Positions 14,214 to 21,483 of a stretch of DNA of 27,878 bases are shown piece after piece. The notes below the pieces were generated by a model that was not told the origin of the DNA, made no database searches, and worked only from the letters and a program-made list of their open reading frames with translations. Each line of letters opens with the position of its first letter. Position 1 is the stretch's first letter. Position numbers and translations under genes: made by a program. The DNA comes from Oscillibacter sp. CAG:241 (lineage in GTDB: Bacteria > Bacillota > Clostridia > Oscillospirales > Oscillospiraceae), in the NCBI GenBank assembly GCA_000435975.1, contig FR884066.1, positions 1 to 27,878 of the forward strand. Direction: 5' to 3'.

Positions 14214-16952
14214 TTACGCGTTTCTGCCGCAGCAGTTCTTATACTTCTTGCCGCTGCCGCAGGGGCAGGGCTCGTTGCGGCCGATTTTCTTGACCTTGCG
14301 GGGCTGCTTTTTCACGGTGCCGTCGCCGCCGACACTCTCGGAGGTGGCGTTGGCCACCCGCTGGCGCTTGACCTCCTCGTTTTTCTGCAAACGCACGGAG
14401 TACAGCCGCCGGACGGTCTCGTCCTGGATGGCGGCGATCATCTCCTCGAACATCTCCAGCGACTCCTTCTTGTAGGCGATGATGGGGTCGGTCTGGGCAT
14501 AGGCCCGCAGGCGGATGCCCTGGCGCAGGTCGCTCATGGCATCGATATGCTCCATCCAGTATTCATCCACCACCCGCAGCAGCACCACGCGCTCCACCTC
14601 GCGCATGACGGGGGGAGTAAATTCGTCCTCCTTCTGCTGATAGTAGGCGGCGGCGGCCTGGGTAAAGGCATCAATGACGGCCTGGGCGTCCATGGTGTCC
14701 AGCTGCTCCTGGGTGAAACGGACGGCGTACTTGGGGAAGTACAGGCCCTCCACCTGCCGCAGCAGCTCCTGGCAGGATGTCATATCCAGGTGATGGACGC
14801 CGGAGAAGGCATTCTGCACCAGGTGGGTGATGGAGGTGTTCATCATGTTCATGATGACGTCCTTCACGTCCATACCCTCCAGCACCTGGCGGCGCTGGCC
14901 ATAGATGATCTCGCGCTGCTTGTTCATGACATCGTCATACTCCAGCACGGACTTACGGGCCTGGAAGTTCCGGGACTCCACGGTGGTCTGGGCCTGCTGG
15001 ATGGAGCGGGTGAGCATCTTGCTCTCGATGGGCATATCCTCGTCGATCTTCATGCGCTCCATGGCGGCCTGGACCCGTTCACCGCCGAACAGACGCATCA
15101 GGTCATCCTCCAGGGAGATGTAGAACCGGGTCTCGCCGGGGTCGCCCTGGCGGCCGGCACGGCCGCGCAGCTGGTTATCGATCCGGCGGGAATCATGGCG
15201 CTCAGTGCCGATGATGAACAGGCCGCCGGCCTGGCGCACCCGGTCCGCCTCGCCGGAGATCTCCTCCTTGTGCTGGCGGAGCTTATCGGCGAACATCTGC
15301 CGGGCCTCCAGAATTTCACTGTTGTCGGTCTCGGCATAGCCGGTGGCGTCGGCGATGACCTCGTCGGTGTAACCGGCCTTGCGCAGGTCGTTGGTGGCCA
15401 TGTACTCGGCGTTGCCGCCCAGCATGATATCGGTACCACGGCCGGCCATGTTGGTGGCCACGGTAACGGCCCCGAACTGGCCCGCCTGGGCCACGATCTC
15501 GGCCTCCTTCTCGTGGTTCTTGGCGTTGAGCAGATTGTGGCGGATGCCCTCCTTGGTCAGCATCCGGCTCAGAAGCTCGTTCTTCTCGATGGACACGGTG
15601 CCCACCAGGACGGGCTGGCCCTTTTCGTGGCACTCCTTTACCTGGCGGATCACGGCCCGGTACTTCCCCTGCTCGGTTTTGTACACGGCGTCCTCGTTGT
15701 CGATACGGACCACCGGACGGTTGGTGGGAATCTCCACAATGTCCAGCTTATAGATGGTGGCAAACTCCTCCTCCTCGGTCATGGCCGTACCGGTCATACC
15801 GGAGAGCTTGCTGTATAGGCGGAAGTAGTTCTGGAACGTGATGGTAGCCAGGGTCTTGCTCTCCCGCTGGACGGAGACGTGCTCCTTGGCCTCGATGGCC
15901 TGGTGCAGGCCCTCGGAGTACCGACGGCCGAACATCAGACGGCCGGTGAACTCGTCCACAATGATGATCTCGCCGTCCTTCACCACATAGTCCACGTCCC
16001 GCTTCATGGTGCCGTGGGCCTTGATGGCCTGGTTGATGTGGTGAGCGATGGTGCTGTTTTCGGGGTCGGACAGGTTCTCCAGGTGGAAGAACTCCTCGGC
16101 CTTGGCAATGCCCCGGGCCGTCAGGGTGGCGGTGCGGGCCTTTTCGTCCACAATGTAGTCCGCGTCCAGGCTCTCGTCCTCTGCGGCCTTGTCATCGGTC
16201 TCCGCCACCACATATTTTTTCAGCCGGCAGGAGAATGCCTCCGCCATGTCGTACAGCTGGGTGGATTTTTCCCCCATGCCGGAAATGATCAGGGGCGTCC
16301 GGGCTTCGTCGATGAGGATAGAGTCCACCTCGTCCACGATGGCGAAGCTGTGGCCCCGCTGGACCTGCTCGTTCTTATAGATGGCCATGTTGTCCCGCAG
16401 GTAATCAAAGCCCATCTCATTGTTGGTGCCGTAGGTGATGTCGGCGGCGTAGGCAGCCTGGCGCTCCTCCTTGGTCAGATCGTGGATAATGAGGCCCACG
16501 GTCAGGCCCATGAAGCGGTGGACCTTGCCCATCCACTCGCTGTCGCGCTTGGCCAGATAGTCGTTGACGGTGACGATATGGACGCCATTGCCGGAGAGGG
16601 CGTTGAGGTAGGCAGGCAGAGTGGCCACCAGGGTCTTGCCTTCACCGGTTTTCATCTCGGCGATGCGTCCCTGATGCAGGACAATGCCGCCGATGAGCTG
16701 CACCCGGTAGGGCCGCAGGCCCAGCACCCGGTCCGCCGCCTCCCGGACGGCGGCAAAGGCCTCCGGCAGGATATCGTCCAGGGTCTCCCCCTGCTGCAGG
16801 CGCTGCTTGAACTCCGGGGTCTTGGCCTGAAGCTGCTCGTCGGTGAGCTGGCGGTATTCGTCCTCCAGGGCCTCGATCTTGTCGGCGATGGGATAAATGG
16901 ACTTCAGCTCCCGCTGGCTGTAGGTTCCGAAAATTTTCTGGATCAGTCCCAT
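14214..16952 (-). CDS. secA: Preprotein translocase ATPase SecA
   Basis: The 912-residue motor that drives proteins through SecYEG. Walker A MKTGEGKT is at 100-107, and the DEVDSILIDEARTPLIISG segment near 205-225 contains the DEAD-like Walker B. A preprotein cross-linking domain and second nucleotide-binding fold follow (MAGRGTDIMLGGN, and RGRAGRQGDPG with the arginine finger). The C-terminus ends in the zinc motif with C896, C898, C907 and C908, which binds SecB or ribosomes in other species. The start at 16952 has AAAGGA upstream; the longer ORF (to 17120) would include the promoter at 17015-17043 and is rejected. It is the first gene of an envelope-related operon. Confidence 0.98.
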   Translation of the reverse strand: MGLIQKIFGTYSQRELKSIYPIADKIEALEDEYRQLTDEQLQAKTPEFKQRLQQGETLDDILPEAFAAVREAADRVLGLRPYRVQLIGGIVLHQGRIAEMKTGEGKTLVATLPAYLNALSGNGVHIVTVNDYLAKRDSEWMGKVHRFMGLTVGLIIHDLTKEERQAAYAADITYGTNNEMGFDYLRDNMAIYKNEQVQRGHSFAIVDEVDSILIDEARTPLIISGMGEKSTQLYDMAEAFSCRLKKYVVAETDDKAAEDESLDADYIVDEKARTATLTARGIAKAEEFFHLENLSDPENSTIAHHINQAIKAHGTMKRDVDYVVKDGEIIIVDEFTGRLMFGRRYSEGLHQAIEAKEHVSVQRESKTLATITFQNYFRLYSKLSGMTGTAMTEEEEFATIYKLDIVEIPTNRPVVRIDNEDAVYKTEQGKYRAVIRQVKECHEKGQPVLVGTVSIEKNELLSRMLTKEGIRHNLLNAKNHEKEAEIVAQAGQFGAVTVATNMAGRGTDIMLGGNAEYMATNDLRKAGYTDEVIADATGYAETDNSEILEARQMFADKLRQHKEEISGEADRVRQAGGLFIIGTERHDSRRIDNQLRGRAGRQGDPGETRFYISLEDDLMRLFGGERVQAAMERMKIDEDMPIESKMLTRSIQQAQTTVESRNFQARKSVLEYDDVMNKQREIIYGQRRQVLEGMDVKDVIMNMMNTSITHLVQNAFSGVHHLDMTSCQELLRQVEGLYFPKYAVRFTQEQLDTMDAQAVIDAFTQAAAAYYQQKEDEFTPPVMREVERVVLLRVVDEYWMEHIDAMSDLRQGIRLRAYAQTDPIIAYKKESLEMFEEMIAAIQDETVRRLYSVRLQKNEEVKRQRVANATSESVGGDGTVKKQPRKVKKIGRNEPCPCGSGKKYKNCCGRNA

Positions 16953-16973
16953 AGTTTGATTCCTTTCTGCTGA

Positions 16974-16993
16974 TAAAAAAGGTGCAAAGCACC
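16974..16993 (-). terminator. Terminator-like hairpin in the secA leader
   Basis: On the minus strand, GGTGC-TTT-GCACC is followed by TTTTTTA, between promoter and ribosome site. The stem is only 5 bp, but the position fits attenuation of secA. Confidence 0.4.
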
Positions 16994-17014
16994 AGAATAT
17001 ACAAATACCTATAT

Positions 17015-17043
17015 AGTATACCACACCGCCCCCGGCTATGCAA
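17015..17043 (-). promoter_or_regulatory. secA promoter
   Basis: On the minus strand, TTGCAT (17038-17043) and TATACT (17015-17020) with a 17-base spacer; TGG before the -10 makes it an extended element. The leader is about 55 bases. Confidence 0.75.
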
Positions 17044-17119
17044 ATGAAAAACTTATGAACAAGCCCGGGGAAAGCGCCTGAAATCGCGGCCTCACAGTTT
17101 TGTCGAAAAAAATCTATCA

Positions 17120-17166
17120 TCTTAACGCGTTTTTAGCGTTTTCTTAACGCGGATATATGATACAAT
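17120..17166 (+). promoter_or_regulatory. OmpR/PhoB-type direct-repeat box and -10 for the kinase operon
   Basis: Three consecutive 11-base units, TCTTAACGCGT, TTTTAGCGTTT and TCTTAACGCGG (17120-17152), occupy the -35 region, followed by overlapping -10 candidates TATGAT (17156-17161) and TACAAT (17161-17166). There is no good -35. The 11-base period is how winged-helix response regulators bind in tandem, so autoactivation by the KdpE-like protein is likely. Confidence 0.6.
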
Positions 17167-17194
17167 ACTGTCATCAACCAGGGGAGAGGGGTAA

Positions 17195-18331
17195 TTGACC
17201 TTGAAGCACTTTCAGATCCGCTGGCCCCGGGAGTGGCTGAAGCGGACCCGCCTGTTCCGGACGGACATGCTGTCCTATTCCGGAAAGGACTTCATCGTGT
17301 CCGTGTCGCTGTATCTGGTGTCGGTGATCTGCTGCCTGGTGCTGCGGAACTTCGATCCCCAAAACGACACCAGCTATGTGTCCATGATCTTTCTGCTGGA
17401 CGTATTCCTGACGGCTCTGCTGACGGACGGCTTCTTTTTCAGTCTGACCATCGCCGTGTTCGCAGTGCTCAGTGTGGACTATATCTTCACCCCGCCGTAT
17501 TGGGAGGTCAGCTTCACGCTGGCCGGCTTCCCGCTGACGTTTTTGGTGATGATGACTATTTGCGTTGCCACCGGCATCGTTACCAGCCGGGCCAAGCGGG
17601 TCAGCGAGATGGAACGGGAGGCTGAGCGGGAAAAGATCCACAGCAACCTTCTGCGGGCCGTATCCCACGATATCCGCACCCCGCTGACAGGCATTGTGGG
17701 GGCCACCAACGTCCTGCTGGAGCAGGATGCCGACCTGACACCGCAGCAGCGGCGGGAGCTGCTGCAAAACGCCAACGAGGAGGCCCAATGGCTCATCCAC
17801 ATTGTGGAGAACCTCCTGTCCATCACCCGCATCGGCGCGGGGGAGGACGCCCGGGTCACCAAGACCCCAGAGGCAGCGGAGGAGGTCATTGAGGGCGCTG
17901 TGGGCAAATTCCGGCGGAGCTATCCTCAAATCGACGTGCGGGTGGACCTGCCGGAGGACTTCTTTCTGGTGCCCATGGACCCGCTGCTGATCCAGCAGGT
18001 GCTGACGAACCTGCTGGAAAACGCCGCCGTTCACGGCATCACCACCACCCAGGTAACGGTGTCCTTGGAAAAGCGCGGCCGGTGGGCCCGGTTCACCGTG
18101 GAGGACAACGGCCGCGGCATTCCGGAGCTTCGGCTGCACAACCTGTTCGACGGCACCCAGAGCGCCCAGCAGGGAGACAGCACCCGCAGCATGGGCATTG
18201 GCCTGTCCGTGTGCAAAACCGTGGTGGCGGCCCACCGCGGCAAAATAAACGGAGAAAACAAAAAGGGGGGCGGCGCCCGGTTCACCGTGGACCTACCCCT
18301 GGAGGAGGAAGAACATGAAGATCAAGGATAA
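17195..18331 (+). CDS. KdpD-like sensor histidine kinase (lacks the N-terminal KdpD domains)
   Basis: A 378-residue membrane kinase. Residues about 33-52, 62-96 and 108-130 form the four-helix DUF4118 membrane bundle found in KdpD. It is followed by HisKA with H158 in VSHDIRTPLTG, N-box N276 in LLENAAVH and G1 box DNGRGIP (304-310). Full KdpD proteins are about 900 residues, with cytoplasmic KdpD and USP domains at the N-terminus; these are missing, so the input signal may differ. The start is TTG at 17195 or TTG at 17201 (two codons later), with GGGGAGAGGGG upstream. The gene overlaps the regulator by 17 bases. No kdpFABC or Trk genes are in the window. Confidence 0.85.
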   Translation: MTLKHFQIRWPREWLKRTRLFRTDMLSYSGKDFIVSVSLYLVSVICCLVLRNFDPQNDTSYVSMIFLLDVFLTALLTDGFFFSLTIAVFAVLSVDYIFTPPYWEVSFTLAGFPLTFLVMMTICVATGIVTSRAKRVSEMEREAEREKIHSNLLRAVSHDIRTPLTGIVGATNVLLEQDADLTPQQRRELLQNANEEAQWLIHIVENLLSITRIGAGEDARVTKTPEAAEEVIEGAVGKFRRSYPQIDVRVDLPEDFFLVPMDPLLIQQVLTNLLENAAVHGITTTQVTVSLEKRGRWARFTVEDNGRGIPELRLHNLFDGTQSAQQGDSTRSMGIGLSVCKTVVAAHRGKINGENKKGGGARFTVDLPLEEEEHEDQG

Positions 18332-19022
18332 GATTTTGATCGTGGAGGATGAGCAGAGCATCAGCAACTTCATCTCCATGGTCCTCAACGCCAATGGGTA
18401 TGACACCATCATCGTGGGCAGCGGTGAAGAAGCGCTGACCATGATCGCCTCCCACTGCCCGGACCTGATTGTTCTGGACCTGGGCCTGCCGGATATGGAC
18501 GGCATGGAGGTGCTCAAGTCCGTGCGCAAATGGTCCAACCTGCCGGTGGTGGTGGTGTCCGCCCGGAACCATGAGCACGACAAGGTGGACGCCCTGGATT
18601 ACGGCGCCGACGACTATCTGGTGAAGCCCTTCGGCACCTCCGAGCTGCTGGCCCGCATCCGCACCGCCATCCGCCATACCCGCACCACCCTGGCCAATTC
18701 CCAGATCGCCCAGTCCGGCAAATTCACCGCCGGGGACCTGACCATCGACTATGACAAGCATCAGGTGCTGATCCGGGGCGAAAACGCTAAGCTGACGGTG
18801 AACGAATACAAGATCGTGGCCCTGCTGGGCAAATATGCCGGCAAGGTGCTGACCTATGACTTCATCATCCGGGAGCTGTGGGGTCCCAAGGCCAAGGCCG
18901 ACAACCAGATCCTGCGGGTGAACATGGCCAATATCCGCCGCAAGATCGAGGAGACGCCCGGCCAGCCCCAGTACATCTTCACCGAGGTGGGCGTGGGCTA
19001 CCGCATGCGGGAAGGCGACTGA
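18315..19022 (+). CDS. KdpE-like OmpR-family response regulator
   Basis: A 235-residue regulator. The receiver domain has the acidic pair E11-D12, phospho-acceptor D55 in LIVLDLGLPD, Ser82 in VVVVSARN and K104 in DYLVKPFG. A winged-helix DNA-binding domain (about 135-235) ends with QYIFTEVGVGYRM. GGAGGAGG sits in the end of the kinase gene, 6 bases before the ATG, so the pair is translationally coupled. It is expected to bind the 11-base direct repeats upstream of the kinase gene. It resembles KdpE most closely, but its targets cannot be assigned: no potassium transport gene is adjacent. Confidence 0.9.
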   Translation: MKIKDKILIVEDEQSISNFISMVLNANGYDTIIVGSGEEALTMIASHCPDLIVLDLGLPDMDGMEVLKSVRKWSNLPVVVVSARNHEHDKVDALDYGADDYLVKPFGTSELLARIRTAIRHTRTTLANSQIAQSGKFTAGDLTIDYDKHQVLIRGENAKLTVNEYKIVALLGKYAGKVLTYDFIIRELWGPKAKADNQILRVNMANIRRKIEETPGQPQYIFTEVGVGYRMREGD

Positions 19023-19037
19023 CTTTTTTGAAACACT

Positions 19038-19075
19038 CAAATACCGGTGGGGGCTTCCCTGCCGGTATTTGTATT
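19038..19075 (+). terminator. Terminator of the kinase-regulator operon
   Basis: A 10-bp stem CAAATACCGG / CCGGTATTTG (19038-19047 with 19062-19071) plus an inner GGG-CTT-CCC, followed by TATTT. Confidence 0.78.
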
Positions 19076-19093
19076 TAACGGTTGTTTATTTGA

Positions 19094-19140
19094 TTTGTAT
19101 CCACTTTGTAACTACTTCTTTGTGCATCGTGCCGTATAAT
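19094..19140 (+). promoter_or_regulatory. Promoter with 11-base repeats before the small membrane gene
   Basis: TTTGTATCCAC (19094-19104) and TTTGTAACTAC (19105-19115), then a weaker TTCTTTGTGCA, lead to a perfect TATAAT (19135-19140) with no good -35. This again resembles a response-regulator activated promoter, but the motif differs from that at 17120. Confidence 0.5.
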
Positions 19141-19176
19141 AAGAGATATTCTGAAACATAAAAGGAGGAGCCCGCC

Positions 19177-19395
19177 ATGGGAAACGCACCTGATCTGGAC
19201 TGGGGCAAGCTATTCAAGGCTGTATGGAGATATGTTCTGCTGCTTGTGGGCGCATGGCTGGCCCTGCGCTATTGCAGCTATCACGACAGTGTCATGGGCA
19301 TGTTCTTCGTGGCCTGCGTGGTGGTGATCATCTGCACCGCCATGATCATCCGCCGGCTGAACCGGCTGCAAAAGACCATGGAGGAAAAAAAGTAA
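19177..19395 (+). CDS. Small membrane protein, function unknown
   Basis: 72 residues. A short charged N-terminus precedes two hydrophobic segments (about residues 16-32 and 40-57) with a CSYHD turn between them, and the C-terminus is strongly basic then acidic (RRLNRLQKTMEEKK). That predicts a two-helix membrane hairpin with both ends on the cytoplasmic side. AAAGGAGGAG lies 6 bases upstream of the ATG, and a TATAAT promoter with 11-base repeats precedes it, so the ORF is very likely expressed. I do not recognise the family. Its position after a two-component system and in front of a GntR gene suggests a stress-response role, but nothing in the sequence shows one. Confidence 0.75.
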   Translation: MGNAPDLDWGKLFKAVWRYVLLLVGAWLALRYCSYHDSVMGMFFVACVVVIICTAMIIRRLNRLQKTMEEKK

Positions 19396-19479
19396 CTGCG
19401 CTCCGTTTATTTTTTAACGGGTTTCGTAGCAATTGTGTATCAAAATTGTAAAATAGGACTATCTTTTTCCAAACGTATA

Positions 19480-19515
19480 TGGTACAATCAGAATATCCCG
19501 AATGTACGCAGTACA
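19480..19515 (+). promoter_or_regulatory. GntR gene promoter with operator palindrome
   Basis: Extended -10 TGG-TACAAT (19480-19488), with no clear -35. Fourteen bases downstream is the inverted repeat TGTAC-GCA-GTACA (19503-19515), about where transcription starts. This is a plausible site for autorepression by the GntR/UTRA protein. Confidence 0.55.
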
Positions 19516-19546
19516 ACACTGTGCCGAAAAAGGTAGGTCTTATCTT

Positions 19547-20323
19547 ATGGAACACAACGCGATCCTGGACAGCCGGCTGTCCCTGAGCAGCAACATTCCC
19601 CTGTACGCCCAGCTGGTGGGCATCATCAAGCGGGAGATCTCCTCCGGCGCGCTGAAGATCGGGGACCTGCTGCCGTCGGAGGCGGAGCTGTGCCGGGCGC
19701 TGGATATCAGCCGCAACACCGCCCGCCAGGCCATCGGCGAGCTGGAGGACGAGGGCCTGGTGGTCCGCAAGCGGGGCAAGGGCACCTTCGTGGCCGACCC
19801 CAACAGCAACCGCCGGGGCGTGCGCTACTCCTTCACCACGGAGGTCTCCTCCCTGGGCAAGACGCCGTCGTCCACCCTGGTGGATTTCGGCGTGGTGATC
19901 CCCACCCGGGCCATCTGCCAGCGGATGGACCTGCAGGAGGGCACCCACGTCTATTGCTTCACCCGCATCCGCAATGTGGACGGGGAGCCGCTGATCCTGG
20001 AAACCTCCTACTATCCCCAGTACATCTATCCCAATCTCACCCGGGAGATGGTCCAGACCCACAGCTTCTACAGTCTGCTGTACCATGTGGGCATCACACC
20101 GTTTTCCGCAGAGGATACCTATGAATCCGTGATCCTGGATGCCCCCCGGGCCAGCCTTCTGGGCGTGGAGCCCGGCAGCTGCGCCTTTTACCATCAGCGC
20201 CGCACCCGCACCGAGGATGGCCGCATTTATGAGTACACCCGCAGCTATATCCGCGGCGACCGGGTCCGTCTGGACGTACACATGCAGAAAAGCGGCATGA
20301 GCTTCAGCCGCATCATCGACTGA
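19547..20323 (+). CDS. GntR-family (HutC/UTRA) transcriptional regulator
   Basis: A 258-residue regulator. An N-terminal winged HTH (about 17-82) reads PLYAQLVGIIKREI, then LLPSEAELCRALDISRNTAR and GLVVRKRGKGTFVA, all canonical for GntR. The remaining residues form a UTRA effector-binding domain (about 95-245) of the HutC subgroup, which typically binds sugar phosphates, amines or related metabolites. The start at 19547 has AAAAGGTAGG upstream; the ATG 15 codons earlier lies within the putative operator. It is a single-gene unit with its own promoter and terminator. No metabolic operon is adjacent, so its effector and targets are unknown. Confidence 0.88.
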   Translation: MEHNAILDSRLSLSSNIPLYAQLVGIIKREISSGALKIGDLLPSEAELCRALDISRNTARQAIGELEDEGLVVRKRGKGTFVADPNSNRRGVRYSFTTEVSSLGKTPSSTLVDFGVVIPTRAICQRMDLQEGTHVYCFTRIRNVDGEPLILETSYYPQYIYPNLTREMVQTHSFYSLLYHVGITPFSAEDTYESVILDAPRASLLGVEPGSCAFYHQRRTRTEDGRIYEYTRSYIRGDRVRLDVHMQKSGMSFSRIID

Positions 20324-20326
20324 ACG

Positions 20327-20360
20327 ATCAGCCCCTCCGGCCCAGGCCGGAGGGGCTGAT
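20327..20360. terminator. Shared terminator between the GntR and LCP genes
   Basis: Arms 20327-20342 and 20345-20360 are perfectly complementary (ATCAGCCCC...GGGGCTGAT). It lies between convergent genes whose stops are about 47 bases apart, so it can serve both. Confidence 0.82.
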
Positions 20361-20370
20361 TTATGTGCGG

Positions 20371-21456
20371 TCATTCCCCGGCGGTGTCCGTGGGAGCCGG
20401 TATTTCTTCGTAGAACACGTCCAGAATCAGGTCGTACAGGGCCTCCTGATCCACCGTCAGCTCCACCCGGTTGCCCTGGCCCAGAACAGCATCGCCGGTA
20501 ACCCGGAGCATGTCCCCGGAAAAGCTCATGCCCGCGGCCTGGGTGGCCAGATAAGACAGCTTGCCCAGGTCCAGGTCCGTCAGCACATAGTCGCTGACGG
20601 CGTTATACAGAGGAACGACGCTGGCGGGGCTGGCCGCCACCCGGTCCTTGGCCTGGCTGATCAGGGCCAGCATATACTGCTTCTGCCGCTTCATGCGGTC
20701 CTCGTTGCCGGTGGCATCGCCCCGGCGGGCCTGGATATACAGCCGCGCCTGCCGCCCGGTAAGGGTCACATCCTGGCCCGGGTACATGTTCCTCCCGTTG
20801 GGAACATCGGTGAAGGGATAGTCGTCCAGCACACTGACGGTGACGCCGCCCACGGCGTCGTTGAGCCGCCCGATGCCGCCCATATAAAAGGCGGCGCAGC
20901 CGTCGAACTGTAAGCCGTAAAACAGCTGGGACACCGCCTCCTGGCACAGGCGGCAGCTCTCATACAGGCCGTCTCCGTTGGAGTAGGACAGGGCCAGCTG
21001 GGTGTGGGCCGCGCCGGATACCTGACCGTTCTGGTCCAGCACCGCAATATCGCACATGGTGTCCCGGGACACGGAAATCAGTGTCATCCGGTTGGCGTCG
21101 GTGTCCAGGGCCGCCACCAGGATCACGTCCGCCTGGTTGTCGCTGCCATAGGGCAGGGGCGCGGCAGGCTTATTGTCGGAATCCACGCCGATAAGCAGCA
21201 GATTCACCATATGGTCCTTATAGCGGTAGTATTTGCCGTCGTGAAGGACGGTGTAGCTGTCCAGCTGCTCCGTGCCGCCGGGGGTGACGGTGGGGGCCGA
21301 GCCGCCGTTCCGCAGACTGCTGCGCCCGTGGAGCCAGATGCCCGCCACAATGGCGCACAGCACCGCCGTCACCGCCATGAGGATGATGAAAATCAGCAGC
21401 GGCGTGGACAGGCGCTTTTTCTTCTGTTCCAGCTGGGTCTGTTTTTCCTGTTCCAT
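20371..21456 (-). CDS. LytR-CpsA-Psr (LCP) family cell-wall glycopolymer ligase
   Basis: A 361-residue membrane-anchored enzyme. A K/Q-rich cytoplasmic N-terminus leads to one transmembrane helix (about residues 17-41), then an extracellular LCP domain. Family markers seen are VNLLLIGVDSD, the DVILVAALDTDANRMTLISVSRDT segment with its conserved Arg, GGVTVSV and LTGRQARLYIQARRG. LCP proteins transfer lipid-linked wall polymers such as teichoic acids or capsule onto peptidoglycan. The start at 21456 has AAGGAG 5 bases upstream. It is 27 bases downstream of the sortase stop and probably shares its transcript, tying polymer and protein attachment together. Confidence 0.88.
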   Translation of the reverse strand: MEQEKQTQLEQKKKRLSTPLLIFIILMAVTAVLCAIVAGIWLHGRSSLRNGGSAPTVTPGGTEQLDSYTVLHDGKYYRYKDHMVNLLLIGVDSDNKPAAPLPYGSDNQADVILVAALDTDANRMTLISVSRDTMCDIAVLDQNGQVSGAAHTQLALSYSNGDGLYESCRLCQEAVSQLFYGLQFDGCAAFYMGGIGRLNDAVGGVTVSVLDDYPFTDVPNGRNMYPGQDVTLTGRQARLYIQARRGDATGNEDRMKRQKQYMLALISQAKDRVAASPASVVPLYNAVSDYVLTDLDLGKLSYLATQAAGMSFSGDMLRVTGDAVLGQGNRVELTVDQEALYDLILDVFYEEIPAPTDTAGE

Positions 21457-21483
21457 AGGGTCTCCTTGTCTCATTGGGGTCGT

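Noticed and set aside
14547..16973. Long plus-strand ORFs opposite secA
   Set aside because: secA motifs are complete on the minus strand; the opposite-frame products are low-complexity His/Leu/Val-rich shadows.
16953..17120. N-terminal extension of SecA, or a SecM-like leader peptide
   Set aside because: The secA promoter at 17015-17043 lies within the extension, and AAAGGA precedes the internal ATG. No short ORF with a stalling-type end and ribosome site was found.
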